A stretch of 64,000 nucleotides of DNA from Lunularia cruciata (Eukaryota > Streptophyta > Marchantiopsida > Lunulariales > Lunulariaceae), in contig OX419760.1 in the NCBI GenBank assembly GCA_948567375.1, forward strand, positions 28,582,001-28,646,000, read 5' to 3'. The translations under genes were made by a program, and so were the position numbers. The notes under the pieces are model-generated. The model had not been told where the DNA came from. It did not search any database and worked only from the letters and a program-made list of their open reading frames with translations. Shown piece after piece: positions 46,151-58,836 of this stretch; within the stretch, counting starts at the first letter, position 1; every line of letters starts with the position of its first letter.

Positions 46151-48430
46151 ACAGGAAATGTCCTCGCTCGATGTACTTTTTCCTCCCCATCACGTTCTGG
46201 ATCGGCCGGTTGTTCATCCAGACACTACCTGTGCTAAAGAAGACGTTTCATTTTCTCCGATCAAAGTCTTCTCTCTCTGTATCCAGACGAAATCCACTTT
46301 CTTTTCCCCTTCACGTGGCGAGCAATTCGAAATCCAGTTGAATTCGCAGTGCAAATCTTGAGCGGGAGAAGGAAGGGCTATAAAGTTATGTGGTTCAGCT
46401 GAACCTTGGAGGTTATGTAGAGGAGGCTGAATGAAGAATGGAAGGTGTGTCAATGAGTTTTGTGTCAATCATATTACCATATGATTACCATATGCTATCG
46501 AATGGCTAGTAAGTACATTGGCAATGTAAAGTAGAGCATTATCAAATGCCGTTCAAATCTTCACTAGTTCTGGAACTGGACAGAAGCTATGCCATGTTGT
46601 GGAGATCTGATCATGCACCCTAGTTTCAATCGAGCCTCTGTGTGATCGAGTAGTAGAATTAAGGTGTTGCGCGAGACTGAAACTTGTGGCAGCTTTCAAC
46701 ACATTGTTTACTTAATTGGAGAAAGAATCTAAGTTTCTACGCCCATCATGATTGTATTTTACACAATTTTGCATTCCTCCTTACGCGTTCTCGTCTCGAT
46801 TATAGAAAACTTAGACGGTCCCTGATGACTTCTTTCGTTTTTCTTCGTAGCGGCTCAACTGCAGACAATTATAAAATTCCCAAAGCGAAAGAGAGTGCAT
46901 GCAATTCTAACAGAAGAACCTAGTGAAACTTGCAAGTTTCAGGACAAAAGAATAAGACGCACAATTTCGGTATGAACAAATTGTATCAGTCGTCACAGAT
47001 TTCTCATAAAGGATCTTCACGAAGCCATTCCTTCACTGTATCAGTCTTGATGGTAGCAAAGGAACAATGTACGTTATACCTATCGATTCATACTATACAA
47101 CCTAGCTGTGTTTTCTCCGAGCAGGATGGTTATGATTGAAGTCCAAGTGCTGCTTGCAGTGAACTAAATAGCAACTTCGCTATCCAGTGTTGCTGAAATC
47201 AATCAAATCAGATGCCAGCTTTCTCTATATCTTGAGATAAGAAGAAAGAATAATAAATACCTCTCCATTTCCTGCATTCGCTGTTCTTCGCCAGGTTTAC
47301 CCGACCTCTCTGAAGTCACGTAAAAGTGCTTCTGGCTTTTGGAAGGTGAACATTTCTTTGTCTACCTCTTTCATCATCAGCTTGACCGCATCAGCATCTT
47401 CCATACTTTTGTAACGATCCTCCAAATTCCGCGTCTCACATGGAGTCCACTCATGCCACTACTTAACAACTTCATTAGGCCGTTTCAAATTCTAAGTTTT
47501 CTCTTCCTATAAATATCCCATAAGACATTGTATGGGTAACTGTAAAAAAAATTAAAATTTTCTTCCGGGTACACTACAGGTTTCAAATATCGAAATTTAA
47601 AAAAATAAAGGGCAGAGCCTCGAGAGCTTTAAGATTTTTGTTAGGCACTCGTATGAATTTGTTTTCCCATAAATATACGATTCCGAAAAAGTCCTTAGGG
47701 GACAGGAGGAGGTTCAGTTTCAATATACGGGACTTCATTAGTGGAATCCGGGATTTAATTGATGTCACGCCCATATTATGCCAATGGAGGGTGTGAGAAT
47801 GGTGAGAGGTTTTAAAAAAGTGAGCTCGAAGCATGAAATCCTATAAGGATACTAGAGAATGGAAAATACAATTGCGACTGAGAGGGTCTCATAGAATCAA
47901 AGCAAAGATGGAGAATGATTGAGGACAAAGTGAACCATCTCGGTCCACATTTTGAGAGGATGGATCTAATGAAAAAAACAACAACCAATATATCTCCTCA
48001 CTCTTTGGTTAGTATTGGTAGTGGTTATTGAAGAGGAAGTTCAAATCATGGATGGAACATGCCTTGATCCACATGAAGAATTGGAAAAAATACTACATTC
48101 GATTCAATTCTTTCTAGCATCCCGAGCACACAAGTGCCCTTAGAAGATCACCTTAATATGTTTTGAAGAGGAAGGTCTAAATTGCAGGTGTTTAGTTTGA
48201 AATGGTGAGTGTAGGTTAGGAGGAGTACATAAGAATGACAATCAATGCATGATAGGATAAAATGATGAGGAAGAGTATCTCCAGAGCAGAGCCAAGAATA
48301 ATCAATTGAGACCAGATTGAGACCTGAGAGTAACATGAGCAATAGAGGAGAACCACTCCAGAAGAATCCCTTGAGAAACAAGAGAAGAGGAGAGTCGAGA
48401 AGATATTATGAAAGAGCAAACAAGCGAAGC
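46151..48430. other. 3' flank of the F-box gene and intergenic DNA
   Basis: No further gene recognised. Frames such as 46684-46923 and 47583-47834 (reverse) have no motif. Confidence 0.45.
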
Positions 48431-48431
48431 T

Positions 48432-48531
48432 TCCAAAGAGAAAGAGAAGCGAGAGACTAAAGAAGAAGTGTCAAAAGAGAAAGAGAAGCAAGAGACTAAA
48501 GAAGAAGAGTCCAAAGAGAAAGAAGTTGACC
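48432..48531. repeat. 39-bp tandem repeat, 2.5 units
   Basis: Units TCCAAAGAGAAAGAGAAGC... start at 48432, 48471 and 48510. The plus-strand frame (48408-48596) reads a charged SKEKEKRETKEEV repeat. This could be a coiled-coil segment of a lost gene or a simple purine repeat. Confidence 0.8.
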
Positions 48532-48599
48532 TTCAATACAGAAGGAATATTTCTAAAGTTTCCAAGTTTACACCTGCACTTGCTTCTTTGTCATAGGAT

Positions 48600-49940
48600 T
48601 TAGCTACTCATAGCAAACTGAAAAGTGACTTACTAGAATAAGGGAGATACGGAAAATAATGAAAATTTAAGTGCAACAAGCTACAAAGATGGAGAAACAC
48701 AAGAGAAAAGTTGAGGGCAAGAATATCTTCAAAATCAGGGAAATCAGGTCCAAGATAAAAAAAAAAGCTTCATATAAAAAAAAAAAGAGGCAAAATCAAA
48801 ACTCTTATATTCCATAACACTTGAACTAGCACAGGTTGGAAATACACTGAGGAGATCAAAAGTATTATTACCACATTATTTGGTATAGATTCACATCCTT
48901 ACGATGGCTCTAGTAAAAATTACAATGTTCGATGAAGTTCCATGTATCTGATTACACCCCAGATTTCACAAATAGGAATGAGAGTAAAGAATAGTAAGAG
49001 GTCTTACAAATAGTTTAGAGGTTTGGTATGTTTATTTTCTCCATTGTAAACTGATTATTATGTAAATTTTAACTTGTTATGATATGCTTTCTCTAGTGGC
49101 ACTGCATCTTTATATGACAGATTTTCTCTTATGACAATGATTCCTTATATGCAAAATAGATGGCAAAGATTCCTTTTGGCAATAGCAATTGGCATTTGTA
49201 TATTACATTGTTGGAATGTTAGCATTTACACATCTTCTACTTCTCAATCTTGCCAAAATATAAGATTGTCATAACAAGATTGCAAGGTCTATCATGCAAC
49301 TTGTGCAAAACAGATTGCCTAGACTGCACAACCTGCTCAAACCACACAAACATGACTGCACAATTTGCATGGTAAATGCATTCCGCATATACCTGTTTAC
49401 ATAGAACATGTGGAACTTGAGATATTTTTTGAACATCCAGAGGTATAGTCTTTTGCATAAAAGATAGAACAATGTTACTTTTTTCATTTTTTTTCAAGAA
49501 ATACCTTGCTATTGATGTATTTGGATCCTTGAGGTAGCTTAATGCCTATAGATACTATTGTCTAACCATTAGACCAATAGTGTTCAAAACCTCATGAGAA
49601 TCTCCAAAGTAAGAATGAGTCCATAGACTATTGTCTTATAAAATGTTGGACCAATAAAGTACAACACATCATTAGAATCTCTTATGTAATAATAGGTCCA
49701 TCAATGCCTTAATGCCTTTTTATGTAGGTTTCTTCTAAACTATTTGGACCAATAAATTTTAAAACATCATCTTCAAAGTAATGAGAAGTCCATTAAAACT
49801 AAAATAAGCAATGGTGCAACTACAAAAACTGAAGTGCACAATATGTCAAAGTGAACAATATACCAAAAGACCATAAGCTAGGCCTAAACTCCTTGTGTGA
49901 TGAGTTTTAGGCACTAGGTCAATAGTTATGTAGTTATATG
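48600..49940. other. intergenic stretch, nothing recognised
   Basis: AT-rich. Two overlapping reverse frames near 49237-49497 show no motif. Confidence 0.5.
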
Positions 49941-49947
49941 GTACATA

Positions 49948-50740
49948 TCACTCTAAGGTGTCATGTAAGTGCCAATATAAGATATGCCTAATAAAATAAC
50001 GACTATAACACCATATCCATCTCCTCTTAGAAGGATGCATCTCATGCTGACTAAATGTTGATCTTGCACTAAAAAGATCATAAGTGTTAAAACTATAACC
50101 CCTCAATTTGCTTGGTGTCCACTCCTCCTTTAGGAAGTGAATAGCAAGAAGTATGGAGGATCTAAATCTATCTAGAGGTGCTACAAGAAGCTGAAATAAT
50201 GAAGTATATGAAGTACAAAGGGTAGCAATTGGTGGAAACCTAGGAGGATGTATAGCTCCATGAGGATGGTTCCAAAAATAAGGTAGAGCATCAATATTTA
50301 CAAATAACATATCTTGGATGGATAAACCTAATGACATAAAAGTATTGTTTGGTCTAACCATAAAATCTCTATACTTATCAAAATATGAATCTCTCTTAAC
50401 CAAGGCATGGCATCAAATGTGAAACTATGTGGTACTCCAACTAATAGGTGACCAAGCTCCCACAAAAAATGCAATAGAACCTCCACCTCCCACTTTGGAC
50501 CATTGGTCCATATAATCATCCCAAAGTGTGTAATAGAATACTCCATAAACTCTCTAATGCTTGGCTGAAAGATACACCATAAAGTACTACTCGCTATATA
50601 GTAATGTCCATCCCTTCCTTATGGTCTCATCATACTACTCCAAGAAATGAGGTCTACTTGGAACTCTCATGTTTGTTATACAACTAACATCTAATAATAA
50701 AATCCTCTTCCTCAAATCAATGCAATAAAGCATTGTGTGC
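49948..50740 (-). pseudogene. FCP1/NIF-like HAD phosphatase domain, copy 1
   Basis: On the minus strand the reading runs KRILLLDVSCI (about 50700; the hhhDxxG/D catalytic start, damaged) and EYSITHFGMIIWTN (about 50520; the EFLEYCFERFEVVVWTS block). RDFMVRPNNTFMSLGLSIQD and MLFVNIDALPYFWNHPHGAI (about 50350-50250) follow; the last matches the NTLLIDDSPYKxxxNPPHxAI motif with its acid residues altered. The 151-codon frame 49948-50403 preserves the C-terminal half. FCP1-like HAD enzymes dephosphorylate protein serine, for example on the RNA polymerase II tail. Here the catalytic DxD and DD motifs are lost. Confidence 0.65.
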
Positions 50741-51094
50741 TATGAATACTCGAGAATAACTCATCCTCTCTCTCAACTAAATGAGTCTTTAGAGCTCATC
50801 ATGCAAACATACCTTTTGCTCCTAGAGCCACAAACACTTGTGGTAAGTACCACAAAAAATTGAAGGGAGTGCAATATCATCCTCGGTGCAAGGTCTCTAA
50901 GATACAATATCCTCTCTTATATATAGAAAAGGCTCCTCTCTTTACCCAAGTATGAGACTCAACCAAGTTTGATTGGAACGAGTGGCTTGCACAAGAAAAG
51001 ATGATGCTCTCTCAATGGAAATGGATGGAGCTCAAGTCTCTCCTGCATGATGCACTCCAATAGAAGGAGTTAAAGTCTATGTGGCTTTAGTCTT

Positions 51095-51255
<161 letters not shown>

Positions 51256-51349
51256 TGTGGATTCTTGGTCTGAGTCCCCTATGTGCTAAAATAGCCTCTC
51301 TTCAAGACCTTATCCCACCATAGTCCTCCTTACATGCTCCATTTGATTC

Positions 51350-51950
51350 CTCATATCTATAGGGAGAAACTCCGAGGATATTGTAACATCTCCGCCTCAA
51401 GCCACTCTCTAGCCTCCTCAAGAGCTTCCTCATATGCTACCTTGAGAGTATTGAGTTTAGTCCTCATCTCATGTAGAGTATTTTTTTTCCTTGCCAATAG
51501 CTCCATAGTATTGGTAAACTCTCTCATATACCATATCTCTTGAATCCTATATCCCTCTGCCCTTAACTTGCTATCTCTAATAAGTGCATCCAACTCAACC
51601 AATCTCTCAACTCATGCTCTCACATATACCTCTTTCTCCTTGATAACTGTAACTAGCTCTGCTGATCTTCCATGAGTAGAACTCTCTTCCATAGAATGAT
51701 GCACCTCTTACTCTGCTAGTCTACTCTCCCTCTCAAACAAAACATGTTCCTTTAGTAGGAATTGCTTCTTCCTCTCAACTAGGAGACTCCCTTGCTCAAC
51801 TAGCCTACTCTTCTTCTCACTCATGCTCTTCTAGCTTAATATGCTCTTCTCAATCTACTAGTATCCTCTCATTCTGATCTTGTCTACTCTCTATCTCACT
51901 ATGGAAGTGCTCCTCTTTGAGTACACTCTCATGCAATGGAAGTGTAGGTG
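51350..51950 (-). pseudogene. coiled-coil region preceding the phosphatase domain, copy 1
   Basis: Minus-strand residues are strongly helical and charged: SRLVEQGSLLVERKKQFLL, then ERESRLAE, VTVIKEKEVYVRA and VERLVELDALIRDSKL, then RIQEIWYMREFTNTMELLAR and KVAYEEALEEAREWLEAEM. The segment from VELD to MREF matches the second copy at about 53190-53240 (VESLVELDRFVVKREA, FYWRELYYYTN). Together with 49948-50740 it appears to be one gene: coiled coil then HAD. Stops are scattered. Confidence 0.65.
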
Positions 51951-52162
51951 GCTCAACCTCACCTCTCCCTTTATGTAATTGGTCTCATGATGTAATAGAT
52001 CATCATAGTGCTCATGAGGACTAGGTACATGGAGGAAGTGGTGGGAGAGAGTGACCTATACACAAGTACTCAACCATATCAAACCAAATAACATAATTGC
52101 AATCATCATCCATGAATGCTTGCAATCAACTATCCATGAGTGTCAATCTATAGCTCAAACAA

Positions 52163-52163
<1 letters not shown>

Positions 52164-52220
<57 letters not shown>
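52164..52220. repeat. (TA)n microsatellite
   Basis: Uninterrupted TA run of 57 bp. Confidence 0.97.
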
Positions 52221-52224
<4 letters not shown>

Positions 52225-52289
52225 ACTGAGCTCTCTAAGGTGCAACACTCTAACAAAAACTCAAAAAGTCCCTAAACTAAACTTTCACT

Positions 52290-53400
52290 CACCATGTGCA
52301 TCATCATGTGCAAGCTCTCCCTCCTCTGCAACTATGAGTGAGTATGTCACATAATGGCAAACCTAAAGCAGTAAAAGTAGCATAAGGTCTAACCATGTAA
52401 CCTCTCCATGTCACCATATACCCATCCAAGTCACTAAACAAGGCCATGAGATTAAATCCTACATGCACTCTCTTTGGCAAGAATCCAACATCACTTATGG
52501 ACTAAATGAGATGCTCTAACTCTATCCTAAAACTACTAGACCAGATGATCACCTCAAAGAACTCTCCATAATAATTTATAAATTCCTTACCCCTAGCCAT
52601 GGAACATATTGAAAGGAACTCCTATCTCTATAGTATGACACTAATCCACCAAGGTACACCACTGTTGGAAGAGAACATTGTTAGCCCACATTAGGTCCAA
52701 TAAACACCTAACATCTAACACCAGAATGTTCCTCCTGCTCTCATGAGTATGAACTATGCAAGGAATGAACTGCCTAGATTTGATGATGTGCTCTCTCATC
52801 ATCAAAAGTTGCCTCACATCACTCCTAAGTGTTATACACCTCTACTCAATCCATTTGATCTTGTCTAGTGTATATGCAAAAGCCAAAGGAGAAGTTAGGT
52901 CATCCAAATATCTTGGTCTCCATGCAATAATGTCTCCACTCTTGATCATCACTCAAGGCTCCTCTCTAGGTATACCATGCAAGTTAGGCTCTATCATGGT
53001 AGTTATAGTATGGAAAGATGGTATCTCATTATGTGTCCCTTGGCTCAAAATGGGGATAGGGTCTGTCCAAGTCTACATGCATACAGATATCTCCATACCT
53101 TGGCATGCACATATCACCTCTATCTGTCCTCTAACATTTGTGTAGTAATACAAAACTCTCTCCAATAAAATAGCTTTGTGTAATCTACATCATCTACCCT
53201 AGCCTCTCTCTTGACCACAAATCTATCCAACTCAACTAAGCTCTCTACTCAAGTCCTCTCTATAACTTTAAAATGAACTTCTTGCTCTCCAAGCCTACGC
53301 TCTCTATCTAGTAAAGCAAGCTTCCTCTATGCTATATCTACCTCTTTGGCAGTCTCTCCTTCTTTGCCCATGGGCTCCTCATCTAAATCAATAAGAATGA
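52290..53400 (-). pseudogene. coiled-coil plus FCP1-like domain, copy 2
   Basis: From the minus-strand 5' end the reading is RKLALLDRERRLGEQEVHF, then VESLVELDRFVVKREA and KLFYWRELYYYTNVRGQIEV (53330-53120; coiled coil). A spacer follows with IAWRPRYLDDLTSPLAFAYT and LRSDVRQLLMMREHIIKSRQ (52920-52760). The HAD start is RNILVLDVRCLL (about 52735) and the next block is KEFINYYGEFFEVIIWSSS (about 52590-52540), then YMVRPYATF (about 52405). The order equals copy 1, so the two are tandem duplicates, about 2 kb apart. Both are broken by stops. Confidence 0.6.
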
Positions 53401-53575
53401 CATAGGAGAAGGGATCATGTAAATGCTCTCCATCAAGAAAAAGAACCGGTAGTAGAGGATCTTAGGAGCGGACAGGATCATCTAAAGGCTTGACACTAGG
53501 AGGAGGGACTAGTAAGAGAGGATCAAGAGGGAAAGGCTCCTACAAAGAAGGTATAGTATCATTGCCATGACCTAT

Positions 53576-53790
53576 TGTAATACCAATAGCTACACATATT
53601 ATCTAGAGCTGAAAATTGGTTTGGTAGTATCTAAGAGGATGTTATATATGATGGAATAAGTAGATTAGATAGAGGTATCACCAAAAGAATACTTCTTCTA
53701 ATAGGGCAGGAGTCGAGAATAGCCTAAAGATTTTAGAGCCAATTTTTGGAGGCTTAAATGGATGAATTAGGCCTCAAAGATTTATTTGTC

Positions 53791-53824
<34 letters not shown>

Positions 53825-54203
53825 TTCCTATTCTCCCCAAATAGAGGAAAGGCTGGTCTTACCCTCCTCCTAGACTTGTCTCATTGAGAGCTTTCCAATG
53901 GTGCCTCACCTATGTGATTTTGAGATTCTTATAGGAAGATTCCCTAAAGATTGCCTTTGGTCAAACTTGTTTGATAGAACAAGGACCAACATATCACCCA
54001 TCTAGGCAACTAATCAAAGGTGGAGTTTGCTGACATATCACCAATCCATATATCTGATCCAAGGGTGGAGCTTCCTTTAGGGGACCTATTTGCTATATAA
54101 TAAAGAGAAGGTGCTACTCTCGGGCATTGGAGTATTGAGTGTGAAGCTTTTGTTTTCTCTCTTGTATCTTTCTAGGAGAGTCTCCTATCCTTGGAGTATT
54201 ACA
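53576..54203 (-). mobile_element. solo LTR, family T
   Basis: TGTAATACCAATAGC...GGAGTATTACA, 628 bp, with perfect CCTAT flanks (53571-53575 and 54204-54208). Short-form, like 8946-9536, without the 158-bp duplication. It contains a run of 26 C (53793-53818). Confidence 0.95.
53793..53818. repeat. poly-C tract of 26
   Basis: Unbroken C run within the solo LTR. The equivalent place in the other LTR copies has a shorter run of G or C (about eight G at 17124, on the opposite strand of the family). Confidence 0.95.
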
Positions 54204-54209
54204 CCTATG

Positions 54210-55320
54210 TACACCATGCAATACAATAAACATGTTCATAATGAATTCTGAGAAGTCCAAGCAGTATTAACAATAGAAAGTATGGAAAGAGTGTAAATAT
54301 TTGTATTACAAAGAAGCATATATCCATACAATGAGCATCACAACATCACTCACTACCACCCTCTTGTTGGTCCTCATTGTCATCCTCTCTATCCTCTAAG
54401 AAAGGTGGAAAAAGAACTCTTTGCCTCCTTACTAGTATGAAACCCCATTATCACTCTAGAGACCACTCTCAGAAAACAAATCAATTAGAAACTGCCTTGC
54501 AAAGCCCATCTTGAAACATCCTCCATTTGGATGTCTAAGTTGCTTTTGTAAATTCCATATCTCCACCTCAACTATTGGTAACATCAGTTTTTCCCAATCA
54601 TAGTCCTTATTTGCATTTAGTAGCTTTGTTAGCACAAGGAGTATGGAATGGTCATGGACCATCTTTGGTCTCCTTGTGTGAATAACAAGTGAACTTAGAA
54701 TATAGAAGAAGGGTCTCCATTCTTGACAGATATGTTGCCTTGTTGTATACCTCTTGGCAATAATATCTCTAATTGGAAACCAATCAACCTTGAACAATGC
54801 AGGTGTGTGTCATCTTGTCCTAGCTCTTCACAAACTTTGTACATGAATACCCTACAACACATCTAACAATTGCCCAAAATGTCCAAAAAGGGTTTAGATT
54901 TTGTTGTAGAACCCATGGCCTTGCTCACAAATTTGATTCTATGCATAGGATATGATGGGTTTTCTCCTAGAGGACTTTGGCTCTTCTCACAATAAATAGA
55001 TTTGCTCAGGCAAGAGGGTGGATTTGCTCTCCCAAAATAGGTTTGCTTGCTTGGTGGTTGGCTTTGCATAGGTTTGATTCGCATTGGCTCCATGTTAGAT
55101 TTTCCTAGCTTGCAGCTGGCTCCATGTTGGATTTGCTGGAGGCTTGCTTGCCTTTGCTCATTTGAGATGGGATTTTCTTGGAACCCTATTGTCAAGGGAT
55201 TTTGGGTTTGCTTGGGCTTGGAGTTTAGGGTTTAACAAAATTCAAAATATTGAAAAAATCCACAAAACAATTCAGTCAATTTTTAATGGTTATTGACACA
55301 ATTGCCCAAGCAAAAGAATT
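54210..55320 (-). other. possible relic frames next to the Harbinger element
   Basis: Two reverse frames, 54456-54797 (113 codons, ending KMGFARQFLIDLFSESGL) and 54863-55195 (110 codons), have no recognised motif. They lie downstream, on the same strand, of the transposase relic at 56530-57430 and could be part of the same element, but this is only positional. Confidence 0.25.
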
Positions 55321-55332
55321 AAGAAATAAGGA

Positions 55333-55475
55333 ACTTACATGAGGACATTGGTATGGTAATCCAAAGGTGACCTTCAAGCCCAGCAAATCCAAATCACATT
55401 CCCAAATTATCTAAAGTGCACCTTCCCAAATTATCTAAAGATAATGGATTACCATACCCATGTCCTCATGTAAGT
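55333..55475. repeat. inverted repeat 1 (31-bp arms)
   Basis: ACTTACATGAGGACATTGG... (55333-55363) is the reverse complement of ...CCCATGTCCTCATGTAAGT (55445-55475), with one mismatch in 31. The 81-bp loop contains the direct repeat CCCAAATTATCTAAAG twice. Confidence 0.93.
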
Positions 55476-55514
55476 CACATTAAGGTCAAGAAACCTTTGA
55501 ACCTGTGGCTCTTG

Positions 55515-55626
55515 GAAACCTTTTCCTTTGATTCAAAAGAATGAGTTTAGATAATTTTGAAAGAAATTATCCCCTCATTCCCAAAATTATCTAAACTCAT
55601 TCTTTTGAATCAAAGGAAAAGGTTTC
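55515..55626. repeat. inverted repeat 2 (45-bp perfect arms)
   Basis: Arms 55515-55559 and 55582-55626 are exact reverse complements, loop 22 bp; a few further bases pair beyond one mismatch. If transcribed it would make a near-perfect hairpin of about 112 nt. Confidence 0.97.
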
Positions 55627-56529
55627 TAAGACAATATAGTAGATGCATTCTATATATAAATAAACACTCACTTCATCCCTAATTCCCACTGGCCCTCATA
55701 CACAAAGGGTACATTGTTCCTCATGGATAAACTATTCTATGTTTTTCCATGGACTAAATATGCTTTGCATGTCAATAATTGCTATTGGTACACATTTTCC
55801 AAGGACAAACTAGATTCCTCATGAAAGGGTACGCAGATTATGAGTATAAATTGCTCTATGTTTTCCATGTTAGTAATTTTTGTTGGTATGTTAAATTTGA
55901 CAACATTATTTTTCTATCATTCATGCCACTAAATTAATTATTATTAAATCTCCACTCAAAATTCCATTTCATATATACAAGCAAGTAATCCACCACCTAC
56001 TTTCACCTTTACCCAATTTTGCACCGATAACAATAATGTTTTGATCTGATAGCCGCACATTCTTCACAAGCACTTTGGTAAAACACAAGCATATCCCCAC
56101 AACCAAACATTTAGCAGATGTATTCTTAAATGAGCAAAGCCACTCAAAAGGGAGCAACCCCTCCTCAAATAAGTGAACTCCCAAAAAGCCACTTAAAGCA
56201 AGCAATTACCTACTCAAACAAGCAAAGCCCAACAGATAACAAGCAAACTCCATTGGAAATCAAACAAATCTTATTGGAAAACATGCAAACCCTTTCCTAA
56301 AAAACCAAACCCATGGCATATATATACTGACCTTCAAAACCAAAACATCATGCTTTATTTATTTAGGATTTTTGTGTAAAAATCCACAAGGGAATCAATT
56401 AAGGGAAAGGCAAGTTTTAACAACCAAATGCCTAGTTTCCTTCATGACCTCTGATTACTCTTGACACCTACCTCCATCTTGCAAGTGCTCCCACCATCTA
56501 CATCCACAAAGTGATGTTTTTATTCCTTT

Positions 56530-57430
56530 ATTCCTAATTCCTCCTCATCATCTTCCCAAAGATCACATTTATTAATCAAAAATTTGTGCAATATAACACA
56601 TGTGGAAATTCAATGAAGAAGTTAGGAGTTGAATTCTGTATTATTTAATTGCACATTCAAGTCCCTCAAAGAATGCCAATGTGCTTTCAATATACCAATG
56701 CAATGTTTATAAATGGACCTTGTTTGAGCTACAACCCAATCAAAGTCCTTCCTCTCTTGAGTGTGGGCTTGTTTAAACAAAGGGACCAGATGATTCATTT
56801 TCATATATCTCGCATCATCTATTAAATATTGATGACTTTCAAAGGATGAACAAGGCCTTTGTGATTTGGGTCAGACCATACTTTCTAACATTTTCAAACA
56901 TGTCATATCATGACATGATTCAAGCATTCCTATGCAATGCAACCACGGTCATTAGCCACCCACCGCACTCAATATTCAACAAATAAACTTCAATTGCAAA
57001 CACATCAACAAACCAAGTCACTTTATGTGGGGAGATATTTTATGTGTAGCAAAGTGAATGATCCAATGCTTGTCATCATAGACCACTTGACATTTATAGA
57101 GTAAGTGCTATTTTTGCTAAAGTAAAATTTTCCATCAATAGTGTGACTTTGTGACAAGGGAAACAAAGTATCATCCACTAATTCTATCACCTTGGAAATC
57201 CTTTCCTTCCAAACATAGAGTAAGTTTGTGCACTCTCCTCAATCCCAAGCCATTGCACCTCCTTCCATAAGAGATAAAATGGCGGTGATTATTCTCTGAG
57301 TAAATTTGGTGGTAGACCCTACACTGAATCCCCATAATTCATTCTCTAGCTACACATGATCCATTTTTGTTATGACCAAATTGATCTAATGCTAATGCAA
57401 CTTGGAGCCATTTGTTTGGTATCTTCCAGC
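56530..57430 (-). pseudogene. PIF/Harbinger transposase, degenerate
   Basis: On the minus strand, across frames: KFTQRIITAILSLMEGGAMA (about 57300) and RISKVIELVDDTLFPLSQS (about 57200-57160), the VDGTLFPL DDE block with its first acid residue. GKFYFSKNSTYSINVKWSMM (about 57130) follows, then KDFDWVVAQTRSIYKHCIGI and LKAHWHSLRDLNVQLNN (56745-56650), the ...RxVVExxFGxLKxRWxxL block, and VILHKFLIN (about 56590; CCxLHNF). Order and spacing match the Harbinger DDE nuclease. Stops and shifts abolish it. Confidence 0.82.
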
Positions 57431-57559
57431 TCCTTCCCTTCCTTTAAAATACATCATGCATTTTCAATAAATTTATTACAGTTGGGAAGGAGCTTGTATC
57501 CATCCTCACCATCTACTTGAAAGCAAGCTGATCCAACACAAGAAAAAGAATGTATGTAC

Positions 57560-58770
57560 AAATTCTATACTACATTACATTTGCATTCTCTCTTTCAAGC
57601 ATCTCCTTTGGTGGATAAGTCCCCGCCATTGAATCAAGATTTCAATGTTATTCTCTCTTCTTCACCCCATTCTCCTACCACATCCCACTCCAAAGATAAA
57701 TCTACCCACTTTTCCCGGAACCATTCCTCCACACTATCATTGAACTCAACAATGTGGAAGTGTATGCATTTTTTCAATCCCAGTTGGAGTAGTCTCTACT
57801 AAGGTGACACATTGAAAGTCAGTGCTACTCTCTTCAACTAGGATTCTCCCCTATCTTCTCAAATTTAGACATGAAAACAAATTGCTTTGATGAATTCTCC
57901 TCTCTACATTCTTTCAAGTTATATTCTATCACTCAATATCAAATTGCAACTCTCCTTGGAATCATCTACTCCGTATCAAAATGCAAATTCTCTCTCACAC
58001 CATCTACCACTCAGGATCAAACTGCAAACTCTCTCTTGCACCATCTAATATAGCCTTCGGCTTCCATTTCATGCTCTGAGGCAAAACTCTCCCTGTTTCG
58101 AATTGTGTCAATCCATGAACCATGTTACACAAATTTAAATTTTATTGCATCTTTGATGCGTGAAACTTGGCCAGGCAATTCAAATATTATTAACGAGGGC
58201 TAATGAATATTCTTAAGATATCCTGTAATCTCGTGTCCCGTATTCAAAACCAGTGATGCATTACGGGACTTTGAAAAGAGGACCTGTTGCCGGATTTCAG
58301 TCACCGGCTATGTCCTGTAAAAATATGATGTATCTCACTAACATGTCCCATAATCTTTTACAGGAACTCCTATAAACTTTTAGTTTGGGACGTTTAGGGC
58401 CGCAAAAAACAGCTAACTTAAACCCCCTACAGGCTCTCTCTACACTTGACCCGTAAACTCGAGGCATGCTACGAGGATTTTTGGGTAAGGGCAAATCCAA
58501 GAATCAGATAGACATCACGAGTAATAAGCCGGTGTCCCTCGATTGAGTATCTAACAACCAAAAGATGAATTGTAGAAGACCATTGTGGAAGCACTGAACC
58601 GCAAGGAGTTCAAATTCAGGTGGTGGCGCATCATGAGCATTAGAGTTAATACGTGTCAACGAGAACCGGTTTAGGAAACTTAATTAGGCTTTATCTTTAA
58701 AAGAAGTACACCTAGATAAATTAGGAAGGGTTTACTAAAAGAACTCCATTAGCAATTTTATGGAATTTAG
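57560..58770. other. intergenic stretch with a weak tandem repeat
   Basis: Three blocks of the type TATCAAA(T/A)TGCAA...CTCTC...CCATCTA lie at about 57937, 57974 and 58015. Otherwise nothing is recognised. Confidence 0.45.
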
Positions 58771-58776
58771 ATCTGG

Positions 58777-58836
58777 GAAAAGGCGACCACGATAGAAACA
58801 CACGAAATATGGGAGGATCCCCATCAAGCCGTACTG
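58777..58836 (-). mobile_element. short LINE 3'-end fragment
   Basis: GAAAAGGCGACCACGATAG, then GGATCCCCATCAAGCCGTAC; about 60 bp of the LINE terminus in minus orientation. A clear target duplication was not found. Confidence 0.7.
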
